From positions 101,366-165,365 of the forward strand of contig JAGYKW010000003.1 in the NCBI GenBank assembly GCA_018401275.1: a stretch of 64,000 bases of DNA. Reading direction: 5' to 3'. The translations under genes and the position numbers were made by a program. This document shows positions 55,048-62,767 of the stretch, in pieces. Source of the stretch: Nitriliruptoraceae bacterium (GTDB lineage: Bacteria > Actinomycetota > Nitriliruptoria > Nitriliruptorales > Nitriliruptoraceae). Below the pieces are notes generated by a model that ran no database searches, was not told the origin of the DNA, and worked only from the letters and a program-made list of their open reading frames with translations. Numbering within the stretch: position 1 is the stretch's first letter; the number at the start of each line of letters is the position of its first letter.

Positions 55048-56372
55048 GGCCGAGCGGCCGGTCCCACGCGGGGATCGCCATCGTGGCTGGTGCATGCATC
55101 GCGGTCCTGTCCGTGCAGGTGCCCGCTGCCAGCACTGGTCCGACGACGGTCGCCGATCTCGGGACGGCGCTCTGTGGTGGCGCCACGGTGCCGCTCCAGC
55201 AGGACATCACCGAGGGCTCAGCGGTCCTCACGGTCGCCGGCGGCTGCACTGCGACGCTCGACCTAGCCGGCCGCACCCTGACGGTGCAACGGGTCGTGCT
55301 CGGCGCAGCATCGGATCTGACGATCCGCGACACCTCGTCGTCGACCGGCCGGCTCATCGCCGCGAGCGATCAGGTCGGGATCCGGACGACCGGGGCCACG
55401 CTCCGCATCGAGAGCGGCACCGTCTCTGCGAGCGGCGGCTTCTTGAGGGGTGCGGGTATCGGTGGCGAAAACGGTGGCTCGGGTGGGACGGTCGCGATCT
55501 CGGGTGGCACGGTGACGGCGACCGGTGGTCTACATGGGGCGGGGATCGGCGGCGGCGAGGGTGGCTCGGGTGGCACGGTCACGGTGTCGGGTGGGACGGT
55601 GACGGCGACCGGTGGTCTACATGGGGCGGGGATCGGCGGCGGTATCGATGGCTCAGGTGAGACGGTCACCGTGTCGGGTGGGACGGTGACGGCGACCGGT
55701 GGCACTCAAGGTGCAGGGATCGGTGGCGGGTGGCGCCGGCTTGCTGGCGCCTCGGGTGGGACGGTCACGGTGTCGGGTGGGACGGTGACGGCGACCAGTG
55801 GGTTCGCGGCGGACTGGTACGGGATCGGTCCGGGCAGCGGCGGAGCGGGCGGCGACGTGACGATCGGTCCTGGACTCATCCGGACCGACACCGAACCGGC
55901 CGCTGGCCGACGGAGGACCACGCTCGCACCGGTGCCAGAGCCCGCGCCCACACCGGTTCTTGTGCCGTCGGTGTCGTGCCGTCCCGAGGTCCTCGTCGCG
56001 GGTGGCGTGGTGGCGTGCACGGTGACCGGTGGTGATGCGGGGATCGACATCCTGTGGCGCGCCGCGTACAACCCGGTGATCGCGGAGACCGGCGTGACGC
56101 TCGACGCTTCGGGATCGGGCACGTTCTTGTTCACCGTGCCGGCCGCCGCGCTCGGTGAGGAGCTGACGGTCGAGCTCGTGGGATGGATCGCTCCGGTGTC
56201 GCTGGGTGTGGTGGGTGGTCCGGTGCCAACATCGGTCCCGAGCGGTCAGGGTCCGGTGCCGGTGTGGCCGCTCGGGCTGCTGACGGTCGCGGGGGCCTTC
56301 CTGGGTGGCCTGACCTTGAGGTCCACGGCGAAGATCGGGCCGGCACGCTCGGGCACGACGCGGTCCGACTGA
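55044..56372 (+). CDS. Surface protein 1 with 29-residue Gly-rich repeats
   Basis: A signal peptide (about 1-30, AGIAIVAGACIAVLSVQV) precedes a beta-rich region (about 35-125). About four repeats of 29 residues follow (HGAGIGGGEGGSGGTVTVSG type; about 125-270), probably a right-handed beta structure. A conserved domain (SVSCRPEVLVAGGVVACTVT) and a C-terminal hydrophobic helix (PVWPLGLLTVAGAFLGGLTL) with a basic tail complete the protein. No LPXTG motif is seen. The last 126 residues are nearly identical to surface protein 2. It is divergent from the response regulator. Confidence 0.75.
   Translation: MRPSGRSHAGIAIVAGACIAVLSVQVPAASTGPTTVADLGTALCGGATVPLQQDITEGSAVLTVAGGCTATLDLAGRTLTVQRVVLGAASDLTIRDTSSSTGRLIAASDQVGIRTTGATLRIESGTVSASGGFLRGAGIGGENGGSGGTVAISGGTVTATGGLHGAGIGGGEGGSGGTVTVSGGTVTATGGLHGAGIGGGIDGSGETVTVSGGTVTATGGTQGAGIGGGWRRLAGASGGTVTVSGGTVTATSGFAADWYGIGPGSGGAGGDVTIGPGLIRTDTEPAAGRRRTTLAPVPEPAPTPVLVPSVSCRPEVLVAGGVVACTVTGGDAGIDILWRAAYNPVIAETGVTLDASGSGTFLFTVPAAALGEELTVELVGWIAPVSLGVVGGPVPTSVPSGQGPVPVWPLGLLTVAGAFLGGLTLRSTAKIGPARSGTTRSD
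55527..55700 (+). repeat. 87-bp tandem repeats in surface protein 1
   Basis: The GGTCTACATGGGGCGGGG segment recurs 87 bp later, and degenerate units lie on both sides. They encode 29-residue units. Such repeats can vary in number by slippage. Confidence 0.75.
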
Positions 56373-56411
56373 CGCTGTCGATCACGGCTCTGCAGAGACG
56401 CTCAAAGCCGA
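55995..56411. repeat. 417-bp C-terminal repeat, copy 1 (with 57986-58402)
   Basis: Near-identical to copy 2 at a constant offset of 1991 bp, with only a few substitutions. It encodes the shared C-terminal domain, membrane helix and tail, and runs about 40 bp past the stop. Its end touches the second promoter repeat at 56410. Confidence 0.92.
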
Positions 56412-56696
56412 TGGCCATGCCGTGAGTATCGCGGACCGGCAGCTGCCGTGCGCAGGAGCAGTGCGCCAGGACCCGGTCCGGCACAGGGAAGGTGGGGCTG
56501 CCCCCCTCCGGCGCCCGGGGCGCACGTGGGCGAAGGGGGGTAGCCCGCCCTGCGCTTTGCTCCGATCGGGCCGCCGTGAGGACACTCGACCACCGACGTG
56601 ACACGCCGCTCACCTCGGAGCCGAGGAGCGTGACATGTCGTCCCCTTGCAAGCCTTCGCGAGCGCGTGTGGGTGGCCGTCTGGTGGTCGCCCTGCT
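56410..56696. repeat. 287-bp promoter-region repeat, copy 2
   Basis: Copy of 54746-55031, placed directly after the C-terminal repeat of surface protein 1. Only the first codons of the response regulator are included, so this copy lacks the regulator gene and serves surface protein 2. Confidence 0.92.
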
Positions 56697-58363
56697 GCTC
56701 GTGCTGCTGCCGGTCGGTCTCGCGCTGCCCGTCCATCCCGCTGGCGCGACGTCGGACTGGTCCCAGAAGGGGCTGGACATCGACGGGGCCGCGGGTGGCG
56801 ACTATGCGGGCTCCTCGGTGGCCCTGTCCGACGATGGATCGACCGTTGCTGTCGGTGCACTCTTCCACGACGGCAAGGGCCACGTGCGCGTCTACCGGTG
56901 GAACGGCGGCTGGGCGCAGCTCGGTGCAGACTTCGATGGGGACGCCAGCCGGCGACCAGCTGGGCCACTCGGTGGCGCTGTCCTCCGATGGATCGACCGT
57001 CGCCATGGGCGCCAACATGAACGACAAAGGCACGGACTTGGACGCCGGGCATGTGCGCGTCTACGAGTGGGACGGCACTGCGTGGAATCAGCTCGGTGGC
57101 GACATCGAAGGGGAAGCTGCCGGAGACCAGTCGGGCTATTCGGTGGCGTTGTCCTCCGACGGATCGACCGTGGCCATCGGCGCCCTCTTGAACGACGGTG
57201 GCGGCACCAATTCCGGGCATGTGCGCGTCTTCGACTTGAGCAGCAACGTCTGGGTGCAGCGTGGTGCGGACATCGACGGGGAGGCCGCTGGCGACTGGTC
57301 GGGCTACGCGGTGGCGTTGTCCGCTGATGGGGACACTGTCGCCATCGGCGCCCCCAAGAACGACGGCGGTGGCACGGACGACGGGCATGTGCGCGTCTAC
57401 GAGTGGGACGGCGGCGCAACGCCCCCGAGGTGGACTCAGCTTGGCGGCGACATCGACGGTGGAGGGGGGGAGCAGTCGGGCTTCTCGGTGGCGCTGTCCT
57501 CCGATGGTTCGACCGTCGCCATCGGCGCCCCCTTGAACGACGACCCTGTGAGCAATTCCGGGCTTGTACGCGTCTTCGAGTTCGTCAGCAACGCCTGGGT
57601 GCAGCAGGGTGGCGACATCGAAGGGGAAGCTGTTGACGACCGATTGGGCTTCTCGGTGGCGCTGTCCTCCGATGGTTCGACCGTCGCCATCGGTGCCCCC
57701 CAACACGATCCCATCGGCACTCCAGACGCCGGGCGTGTGCGCGTCTACCGCCGGAACGGCACCGCCTGGGTGCAGCGGGGTGGCACTCTCGATGGTGAAG
57801 CCAGCGACGACCAGTCGGGCTCCTCGGTGGCGTTGTCTGCTGATGGGGACACCGTCGCCATCGGCGCCAAGTTCAACGACGGTGGCGGCACCCATTCCGG
57901 GCATGTGCGCGTCTGGGCATTCCCAGCCGTGGTGGGGACGGTCGCTGCGGCGCCGCCGTCGGTGTCGTGTGTGCCGTCCGTTCCGGTCGCGGGTGGGGTG
58001 GTGGCGTGCACGGTGACCGGTGGTGATGCGGGGATCGACATCCTGTGGCGCGCCGCGTACAACCCGGTGATCGCGGAGACCGGCGTGACGCTCGACGCTT
58101 CGGGATCGGGCACGTTCTTGTTCACCGTGCCGGCCGCCGCGCTCGGTGAGGAGCTGACGGTCGAGCTCGTGGAGTGGATCGCTCCGGTGTCGCTGGGTGT
58201 GGTGGGTGGTCCGGTGCCAACATCGGTCCCGAGCGGTCAGGGTCCGGTGCCGGTGTGGCCGCTCGGGCTGCTGACGGTCGCGGGGGCCTTCCTGGGTGGC
58301 CTGACCTTGAGGTCCACGGCGAAGATCGGGCCGGCACGCTCGGGCACGACGCGGTCCGACTGA
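56635..58363 (+). CDS. Surface protein 2, seven-bladed FG-GAP-type beta propeller, with one frameshift
   Basis: A signal peptide (LVVALLLVLLPVGLALPV) is followed by seven repeats of about 52 residues (SVALSSDGSTVAIGA, GHVRVYEWDG), which match FG-GAP/integrin-like propeller blades. The C-terminal domain, hydrophobic helix and basic tail are shared with surface protein 1. The first blade and the rest are in different frames. One extra base near 56945-56953 separates DGDA from AGDQLGHS, and skipping it restores all seven blades. The ATG at 56635 follows GAGGAG. The likely role is adhesion or ligand binding outside the cell. Confidence 0.8.
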
Positions 58364-58402
58364 CGCTGTCGATCACGGCTCTGCAGGGACGCTCAAAGCC
58401 GA
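57986..58402. repeat. 417-bp C-terminal repeat, copy 2
   Basis: Second copy of 55995-56411. It encodes the C-terminus of surface protein 2 and ends at the base of a terminator-like hairpin. Confidence 0.92.
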
Positions 58403-58405
58403 ACG

Positions 58406-58442
58406 CCGCGGAGTCCTTCCCTCCCCGGTAGGAACTCCGCGG
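58406..58442 (+). terminator. Terminator-like hairpin after surface protein 2
   Basis: CCGCGGAGTCCTT pairs with AGGAACTCCGCGG, with one bulge, around a pyrimidine-rich loop, 43 bp after the stop. There is no T-run. Confidence 0.6.
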
Positions 58443-58524
58443 GGAATCGGTGCGGAGCGCTCTCAGTGGACCCGCGGATCGCAACGCCACCAGCAGCGTT
58501 CACGATGAGCGCACCGGTAGCCCC

Positions 58525-58563
58525 AACCGTGCGCGCAGGTTCGATCCCTGCCGAGCGCACCGC
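58525..58563 (+). repeat. tRNA-Arg 3'-end copy 2 (degenerate att-like site)
   Basis: AACCGTGCGCGCAGGTTCGA and the following bases match the tRNA-Arg 3' end at 31 of 37 positions, ending in GCACC. The anticodon-stem region to the left is also recognisable. The 5' half of the tRNA is missing. Confidence 0.75.
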
Positions 58564-58694
58564 CGATCCTGGGGTTTGGGGACCATTATTCCTGCGAATC
58601 TGACCGATGCGGGTCTCTCCGCCGCACCTGCCCGCACACCCTCGCATACGGCCGCATAGCCCGCTCCGGTGTCGAGTTAGGGACTGGGTGGGGA

Positions 58695-58730
58695 CTGGCA
58701 CGACTCCGACCCGGCTGATGCGAGGAACGC
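58695..58730. repeat. 36-bp repeat, copy 2
   Basis: See 52222-52257; 35 of 36 positions identical. It lies 136 bp after the discriminator position of the att-like site. Confidence 0.85.
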
Positions 58731-59008
58731 GACCAGCCGCTGCTCGGCCAGTCCGTCAGCGACCTCGACCAGCCGGGCGACGTCAGCCGGCTCCTTACTT
58801 GTCTGCATGCCCAACGCTGGTGACGTCAGGAACGGTCAGCGGTCGTGCGGGGTGGACGCACGCCGCGACGGCGCTGAGACTGTTCGGGCGGTCGCGGAGG
58901 ATGATCTGTTGGGTGCTAACTTCCGTTCTAAGCCCTCGGAGCCGATTTTATCAGCGGCCCTTCTGCGAATGTCTCCGTCTGACGACACGTATGAAGGGTG
59001 TTGCGCTC

Positions 59009-60037
59009 ATGAGAAAGCTTTCTGGCCTCGCCATTGCGGCAACGGTTGTCTTTGCGACGGGCTGTAGTGCCGAAGAATCGACCAAGCTGCAGTGCGAAGG
59101 TGATACGTGGTCGGAAGAAATCTTCGCCACGACGCCACCCGACTTCGCCATTCTCACTCCGCGAGAAGATGAGACTGCAGCGGACATAAGGATGGTCATC
59201 GAAGTGTTCGGCGTCCGTTTGATGGCTGTGGAGGGGGTAACGGAGAGAGACTTGGTGCTGTCAGCCAATGTTCTTGCTCAATGGATCGACAACGATGAAG
59301 ATGGCCAGCCCGACAACACGATGGTCCAGTCAGAACTGCAGCGACAGAACGGCAGGATGATCGTCCATGCGAACTTCGATGACTTAGGGCCATGGCACGA
59401 CGAGAAACAGCGATTCCTGGACGATGAACACGCGCCGACCTATGGACTGGATGTGACGACGATCAATCATTCACGCTATGGGCTGGAACCAAGCGCATAT
59501 TCGAATGATTGGATGGTGAACGACCCAACCAGTGCCCCAGATGCGGCGTCGGAAGAAACGTTTCACCTGATGACGGATGTTGGTTTTGCGGGCGTCTATC
59601 CCGCTGACTTCTGGCCAGCGTTTGAAGAGGGGGCGAGTGATTTCCACTCTCAGGTGTATCAGTGTTTCGTTGCACAGCAAAAGGAAAAGGGGCTTGAGGG
59701 CGCCTCGCGATTGACGGCGGCGATGGACACCGCTCGAGGCGGCTTCTCTGCAGATATTCCCGAGCAATATCCTTCAGAGGCGTGGTACACCCGCTACGAC
59801 GAGTGCGAGTACTCCTGCCTGGCTGGCGAATATCTGCACTGGGCCGGAATCACCCGCGCCGGAATGATGGAAGGCCGAGTGACGGGAATGGCGAGAAACA
59901 GGAACGGTGAAGGCGACGAATGGTCTCTTGAAACTGCGGAAGAGCTCAGACGAAGCGACCCGGCAATATCCGAACTGCTCGACCGCGCGGACATCAATTT
60001 TCCGTCCGTAGCGCCTGACGGCACCTACAGGAACTGA
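59009..60037 (+). CDS. Lipoprotein of unknown function, lower GC, probably transferred
   Basis: I do not recognise the family. This 342-residue protein has a signal peptide ending in the lipobox FATGC (Cys19). Notable segments are the calcium-loop-like DNDEDGQPDN, MIVHANFDDLG, NHSRYGLEPSAYSNDW, an acidic-His motif ASEETFHLMTDVG that could bind metal, and WYTRYDECEYSCLAGEYLHW with paired cysteines. Base composition and codon use are clearly less GC-rich than the neighbours, which indicates transfer. The ATG at 59009 gives a proper signal peptide; ATG 58991 is an alternative. It is the only gene between two att-like sites. Confidence 0.7.
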   Translation: MRKLSGLAIAATVVFATGCSAEESTKLQCEGDTWSEEIFATTPPDFAILTPREDETAADIRMVIEVFGVRLMAVEGVTERDLVLSANVLAQWIDNDEDGQPDNTMVQSELQRQNGRMIVHANFDDLGPWHDEKQRFLDDEHAPTYGLDVTTINHSRYGLEPSAYSNDWMVNDPTSAPDAASEETFHLMTDVGFAGVYPADFWPAFEEGASDFHSQVYQCFVAQQKEKGLEGASRLTAAMDTARGGFSADIPEQYPSEAWYTRYDECEYSCLAGEYLHWAGITRAGMMEGRVTGMARNRNGEGDEWSLETAEELRRSDPAISELLDRADINFPSVAPDGTYRN

Positions 60038-60365
60038 TCACGCTCGATGAGGGTCACGCGGCACCTCAGGCCGAGCGCGATCAGGGCATGCTGGCAGCCG
60101 AGGACGGGGCGGAGACTGGAGTCGCCTGCACCCGCGGTCGGCGTTGAGCGCCTCGAGTGGTGCGATGCAGGGTCCGGCTCGAACGCGAGGACGGCGCGCT
60201 CGCAGGGTCGTTCTGCGGGCTCTCCGCTGTCAGGGGGCGACCCCGGAGAAATCGACCGCACGAGGCCGCACCCTCCGCTCCCGAGTAGGGCCTCACTTGG
60301 ACTCGATTCGGAGCGATCTCAAGAGACCTGCGAACTGGGCTCCACGACCGTCATCTTCACTGAGG
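60038..60365. other. Non-coding, high-GC stretch after the lipoprotein gene
   Basis: GC content returns to the level of the main chromosome. A minus-strand frame (60025-60261) ends in LGCQHALIALGLRCRVTLIE and could be a gene remnant, but I cannot identify it. Nothing else is supported. Confidence 0.4.
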
Positions 60366-60420
60366 AGAGCATCGTTTTCCTCACCGTATGCGCGAGTTCG
60401 ATTCTTGCCGGGGGCACCGC
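60366..60420 (+). repeat. tRNA-Arg 3'-half copy 3 (best att-like site)
   Basis: This 55-bp copy starts in the D arm (AGAGCATCG) and runs through the anticodon arm to the end. Its last 26 bases are identical to the tRNA and the four bases after it (AGTTCGATTCTTGCCGGGGG, then CACCGC). Similarity stops exactly at CACCGC. Confidence 0.9.
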
Positions 60421-60553
60421 CGGGGCCAGGTCGAAATAGCGCGGAGACGCCCCGGAACGACCTCACAGCAAAGTTGTTCGCTTGGGCGTATACGAATCGA
60501 ACCGAAGACTTTCCGCTACGTTCGGGCCACCCACTCGACAAGGACCCGAGGCG

Positions 60554-61567
60554 ATGGTCGACGGACAGCGCGGCAGGCCGGCTCGGGAGGTCGTGTACGA
60601 CCGCTTCTCGAAGCAGATCGCCGAACTGCACGAGCGGCTCGGAGGCCTGCCGTCCCCGGTCGAGGCTCAGAGCATCTGGATCGGCATCTGGTACGAGGAG
60701 GCCCACCACTCCACGGCCATCGAGGGGAACACCCTCGTGCTGAAGCAGGTGGAGGTGCTGCTTGCCGAGGGCAGGGCGGTCGGGAACAAGGAGCTGCGCG
60801 AGTACAACGAGGTGAAGGGCTACGCCGACGCCGCCGACTGGGTCTACCGGCAGGCGATCGCACCGGCGGGGCAAGCCGAGGGCATCCTGACGCTCACGGA
60901 ACTGCGGCACGTGCACACGATGGCGATGACCCCCGTCTGGGACATCGCCCCGCATCCCGACGCGACACCGCGCGAGGGGCCGGGCAGTTTCCGTGAACAT
61001 GAGATTCATCCGTTCCCGGGTGGCATGACTCCGGTGCCCTGGCCGCAGGTGTCCGCAGAGATCCACAGCTGGATTGAGGACGTCAGGAGCCTCGCGAGTC
61101 TCGGGGCCTCGTCACGGTCGTCGCTGCCTGAACGCCTGGCCGACCTGCACGCCCGCTTCGAGCGGATCCATCCGTTCCTCGACGGCAACGGTCGGACCGG
61201 TCGTCTCGCGCTCAACCTGATCCTCGTTCGACTCGGCTACCCGCCGGCGATCATCTACAAGTCGGATCGTCCGCGCTACCTCCGTGCGCTCCGACGCGCG
61301 GACACAGGGGACCCGGGCGAGCTCGGTGAGCTGATCGCGCGAGCCGTGCTCGACAACCTCTACAAGTTCGTCGTCCCCGCGGTCGCCGGACCGGCACGCA
61401 TCGTGCCGCTCGCCGCGCTGCTCGACGGGAGGATCACGCTCGCGGCACTCCGCACCGCCGCGAACCGTGGGCGACTCCAAGCGGTCCGCGGCCCCGACGG
61501 ACAGTGGCGCAGCTCGAGGAACTGGGTGGACGACTACCTCGCCTCGCGGTACCTGCGGGGCGACTGA
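60554..61567 (+). CDS. Fic-domain protein 1 (class II-type AMPylase)
   Basis: This 337-residue protein has the Fic active-site motif HPFLDGNGRTGR (His206) and the N-terminal inhibitory motif STAIEGNTL (about 53-61), whose Glu blocks the ATP site. A C-terminal region (about 285-337) with LAALLDGRITLAALRTAANR may be a DNA-binding helix-turn-helix. Fic enzymes usually transfer AMP to target proteins. The ATG at 60554 follows GAGG closely; the frame is open to 60482. It is alone between two att-like sites. Confidence 0.88.
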   Translation: MVDGQRGRPAREVVYDRFSKQIAELHERLGGLPSPVEAQSIWIGIWYEEAHHSTAIEGNTLVLKQVEVLLAEGRAVGNKELREYNEVKGYADAADWVYRQAIAPAGQAEGILTLTELRHVHTMAMTPVWDIAPHPDATPREGPGSFREHEIHPFPGGMTPVPWPQVSAEIHSWIEDVRSLASLGASSRSSLPERLADLHARFERIHPFLDGNGRTGRLALNLILVRLGYPPAIIYKSDRPRYLRALRRADTGDPGELGELIARAVLDNLYKFVVPAVAGPARIVPLAALLDGRITLAALRTAANRGRLQAVRGPDGQWRSSRNWVDDYLASRYLRGD

Positions 61568-61631
61568 CGCGAGAATCGCGGACACCCGCGACCCGGCGTC
61601 GGCGGTTGCATCTGGCGTGCGGAAGTTCCAG

Positions 61632-61668
61632 AACCGTGAGCGCAAGTTCGATGCTTGCCGGAGGCACC
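61632..61668 (+). repeat. tRNA-Arg 3'-end copy 4
   Basis: AACCGTGAGCGCAAGTTCGA and the following 17 bases match the tRNA-Arg at 34 of 37 positions and end in GGCACC. It lies 64 bp after the Fic stop. Confidence 0.85.
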
Positions 61669-61726
61669 ATCTTCGCGTGCTGCGCCCGCGAACGCGTCTC
61701 GCGCATCGGTTCGTGAGGATCGTGCC

Positions 61727-62131
61727 CTACGCGATCGGCACGAGTTCGAGCGGCGCGACCTCGGCGATCGCGAGGAAGTCGCGGTCCACCGTCGCGACCG
61801 GCATCCCGCTGCGGATCGCGACCGCAGCGATCATGCAGTCCACCGTCGAGCGGATCGGGCGACCCGCAGCGCGTGCCTGCCGCGCGAGCGATGCCGCCGC
61901 CTCCCAGTCGGCGAGCCCCGCGACCCGCACCACCGGCCCGCGCACCACCGATGCCCGCAGCGCCGTCGCATGGCGCTCCGATGACGCACCGACGAGCAGC
62001 TCGAACAGGACCGGTTCGGTCCACGCGAGCTCCTGCTCCGCACGCACCGCGTCGGTGAGCCAGCGGTCGGCCGCGCTCCCCGTCGCCCGCAGGAACTCGA
62101 TCCACACGGACGTGTCGACCAGGACGCTCAC
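61727..62131 (-). CDS. vapC: VapC-type PIN-domain toxin
   Basis: This 134-residue protein has [13 protein letters not shown] (first acidic residue), [12 protein letters not shown] (Glu) and [25 protein letters not shown] (read in two parts), which gives the later Asp residues of the PIN active site. It is expected to be an RNase that cuts tRNA or rRNA. The GTG at 62131 overlaps the antitoxin stop (GTGA). Confidence 0.9.
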   Translation of the reverse strand: MSVLVDTSVWIEFLRATGSAADRWLTDAVRAEQELAWTEPVLFELLVGASSERHATALRASVVRGPVVRVAGLADWEAAASLARQARAAGRPIRSTVDCMIAAVAIRSGMPVATVDRDFLAIAEVAPLELVPIA

Positions 62132-62379
62132 GATCCGGCGCCGGTCCCGTGGGCATCCGGCGCGCCCTCGGTGCGGGACCAGCCGGCACGGAGCTGCTCG
62201 AGGTCACCCTCCCAGCCGCTCCCCCGCAGCGCGAGCACGTCCTCGGTGGAGAGGCGCTCTCCGACGAGGTTGCGCAGCGCCAGATCGACGGTCTCCCGCA
62301 ACGTCCGCGTCCCGTAACGGGCCATCGCCTCGGCGGCGAGGCCCTCGTCGATCTCGATGTTCGTCCGCTTCGTGACCAT
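62128..62379 (-). CDS. vapB: VapB-type antitoxin
   Basis: This 83-residue protein starts [20 protein letters not shown], a ribbon-helix-helix that binds DNA, followed by [15 protein letters not shown] and an acidic C-terminus that should wrap the toxin. The ATG at 62379 follows GAGGAA. The CACATGCGTGTG repeat about 40 bp upstream could be the autoregulatory operator. Confidence 0.87.
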   Translation of the reverse strand: MVTKRTNIEIDEGLAAEAMARYGTRTLRETVDLALRNLVGERLSTEDVLALRGSGWEGDLEQLRAGWSRTEGAPDAHGTGAGS

Positions 62380-62767
62380 GGTTCCTCTGTCATCCGCCTG
62401 GTCACTACGGTACACACGCATGTGCATCAAGGTGCAGTGCGCGGGCGAAGCCGAGGACGTCGCACCCTGAGTGCCACCGCCAGGCGGTGCCATTCTTTCC
62501 GGGGGCACCGAGCGGAGATCAGCGCTGGTGGCGGACCCTTGCGGACTTGAGCCGATTCAGGAGTTCAGGGCCGACCGTCGGCGAGGGCCTCGAAGGCCCC
62601 CGAGGGCAGCGAATGGACCTCCCGGGTCGGACCCACCGGGCGGCGGGGCCGTTGGGGCAGTTGAGGACAACCTGAAGTCTTCGAGGCAGAATTCAGGTAT
62701 TATGCCCCATGCGTGAGTTCTGCTGGGCAGGCTTCACGTCCCTGTGAGATGCCTGGAGGCGCCCTCC
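62380..62767. other. Divergent region between vapBC and Fic protein 2
   Basis: It holds a weak tRNA-Arg 3' copy (62491-62510), a GGGCCT/AGGCCC hairpin (62585-62599) and an inverted repeat CCTGAA/TTCAGG (about 62671-62697). The repeat is directly upstream of TATTAT (62698-62703), which fits a -10 box for Fic protein 2. No gene is seen. Confidence 0.55.
62491..62510 (+). repeat. tRNA-Arg 3'-end copy 5 (short)
   Basis: CATTCTTTCCGGGGGCACCG matches the last 16 bases of the tRNA and the next four at 18 of 20 positions. It is too short to be sure, but its position between two cargo genes fits the series. Confidence 0.5.

Larger units (their letters stand above)
58443..59008. other. Non-coding region with a tRNA-like site and a 36-bp repeat
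   Basis: This region between surface protein 2 and the lipoprotein gene holds the degenerate tRNA-Arg 3' copy (58525-58563) and the second 36-bp repeat (58695-58730). GC content drops sharply near 58,900, towards the lipoprotein gene. I see no convincing gene. Confidence 0.65.

Noticed and set aside
56242..56372. Sortase signal at the end of the surface proteins
   Set aside because: A hydrophobic helix and basic tail are present, but no LPXTG-like motif precedes them, so I call it a membrane anchor only.
60025..60261. 78-codon minus-strand frame after the lipoprotein gene
   Set aside because: Possible gene remnant at its C-terminal end, but no family is recognisable and no ribosome binding site is present.
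58525..62510. The tRNA-like copies as real tRNA genes
   Set aside because: All lack the 5' half and acceptor pairing; they are better read as attachment-site remnants.
62706..62735. A sixth tRNA-Arg-like site just upstream of Fic protein 2
   Set aside because: Only a dozen scattered matches around ATGCGTGAGTTC; not distinguishable from chance.
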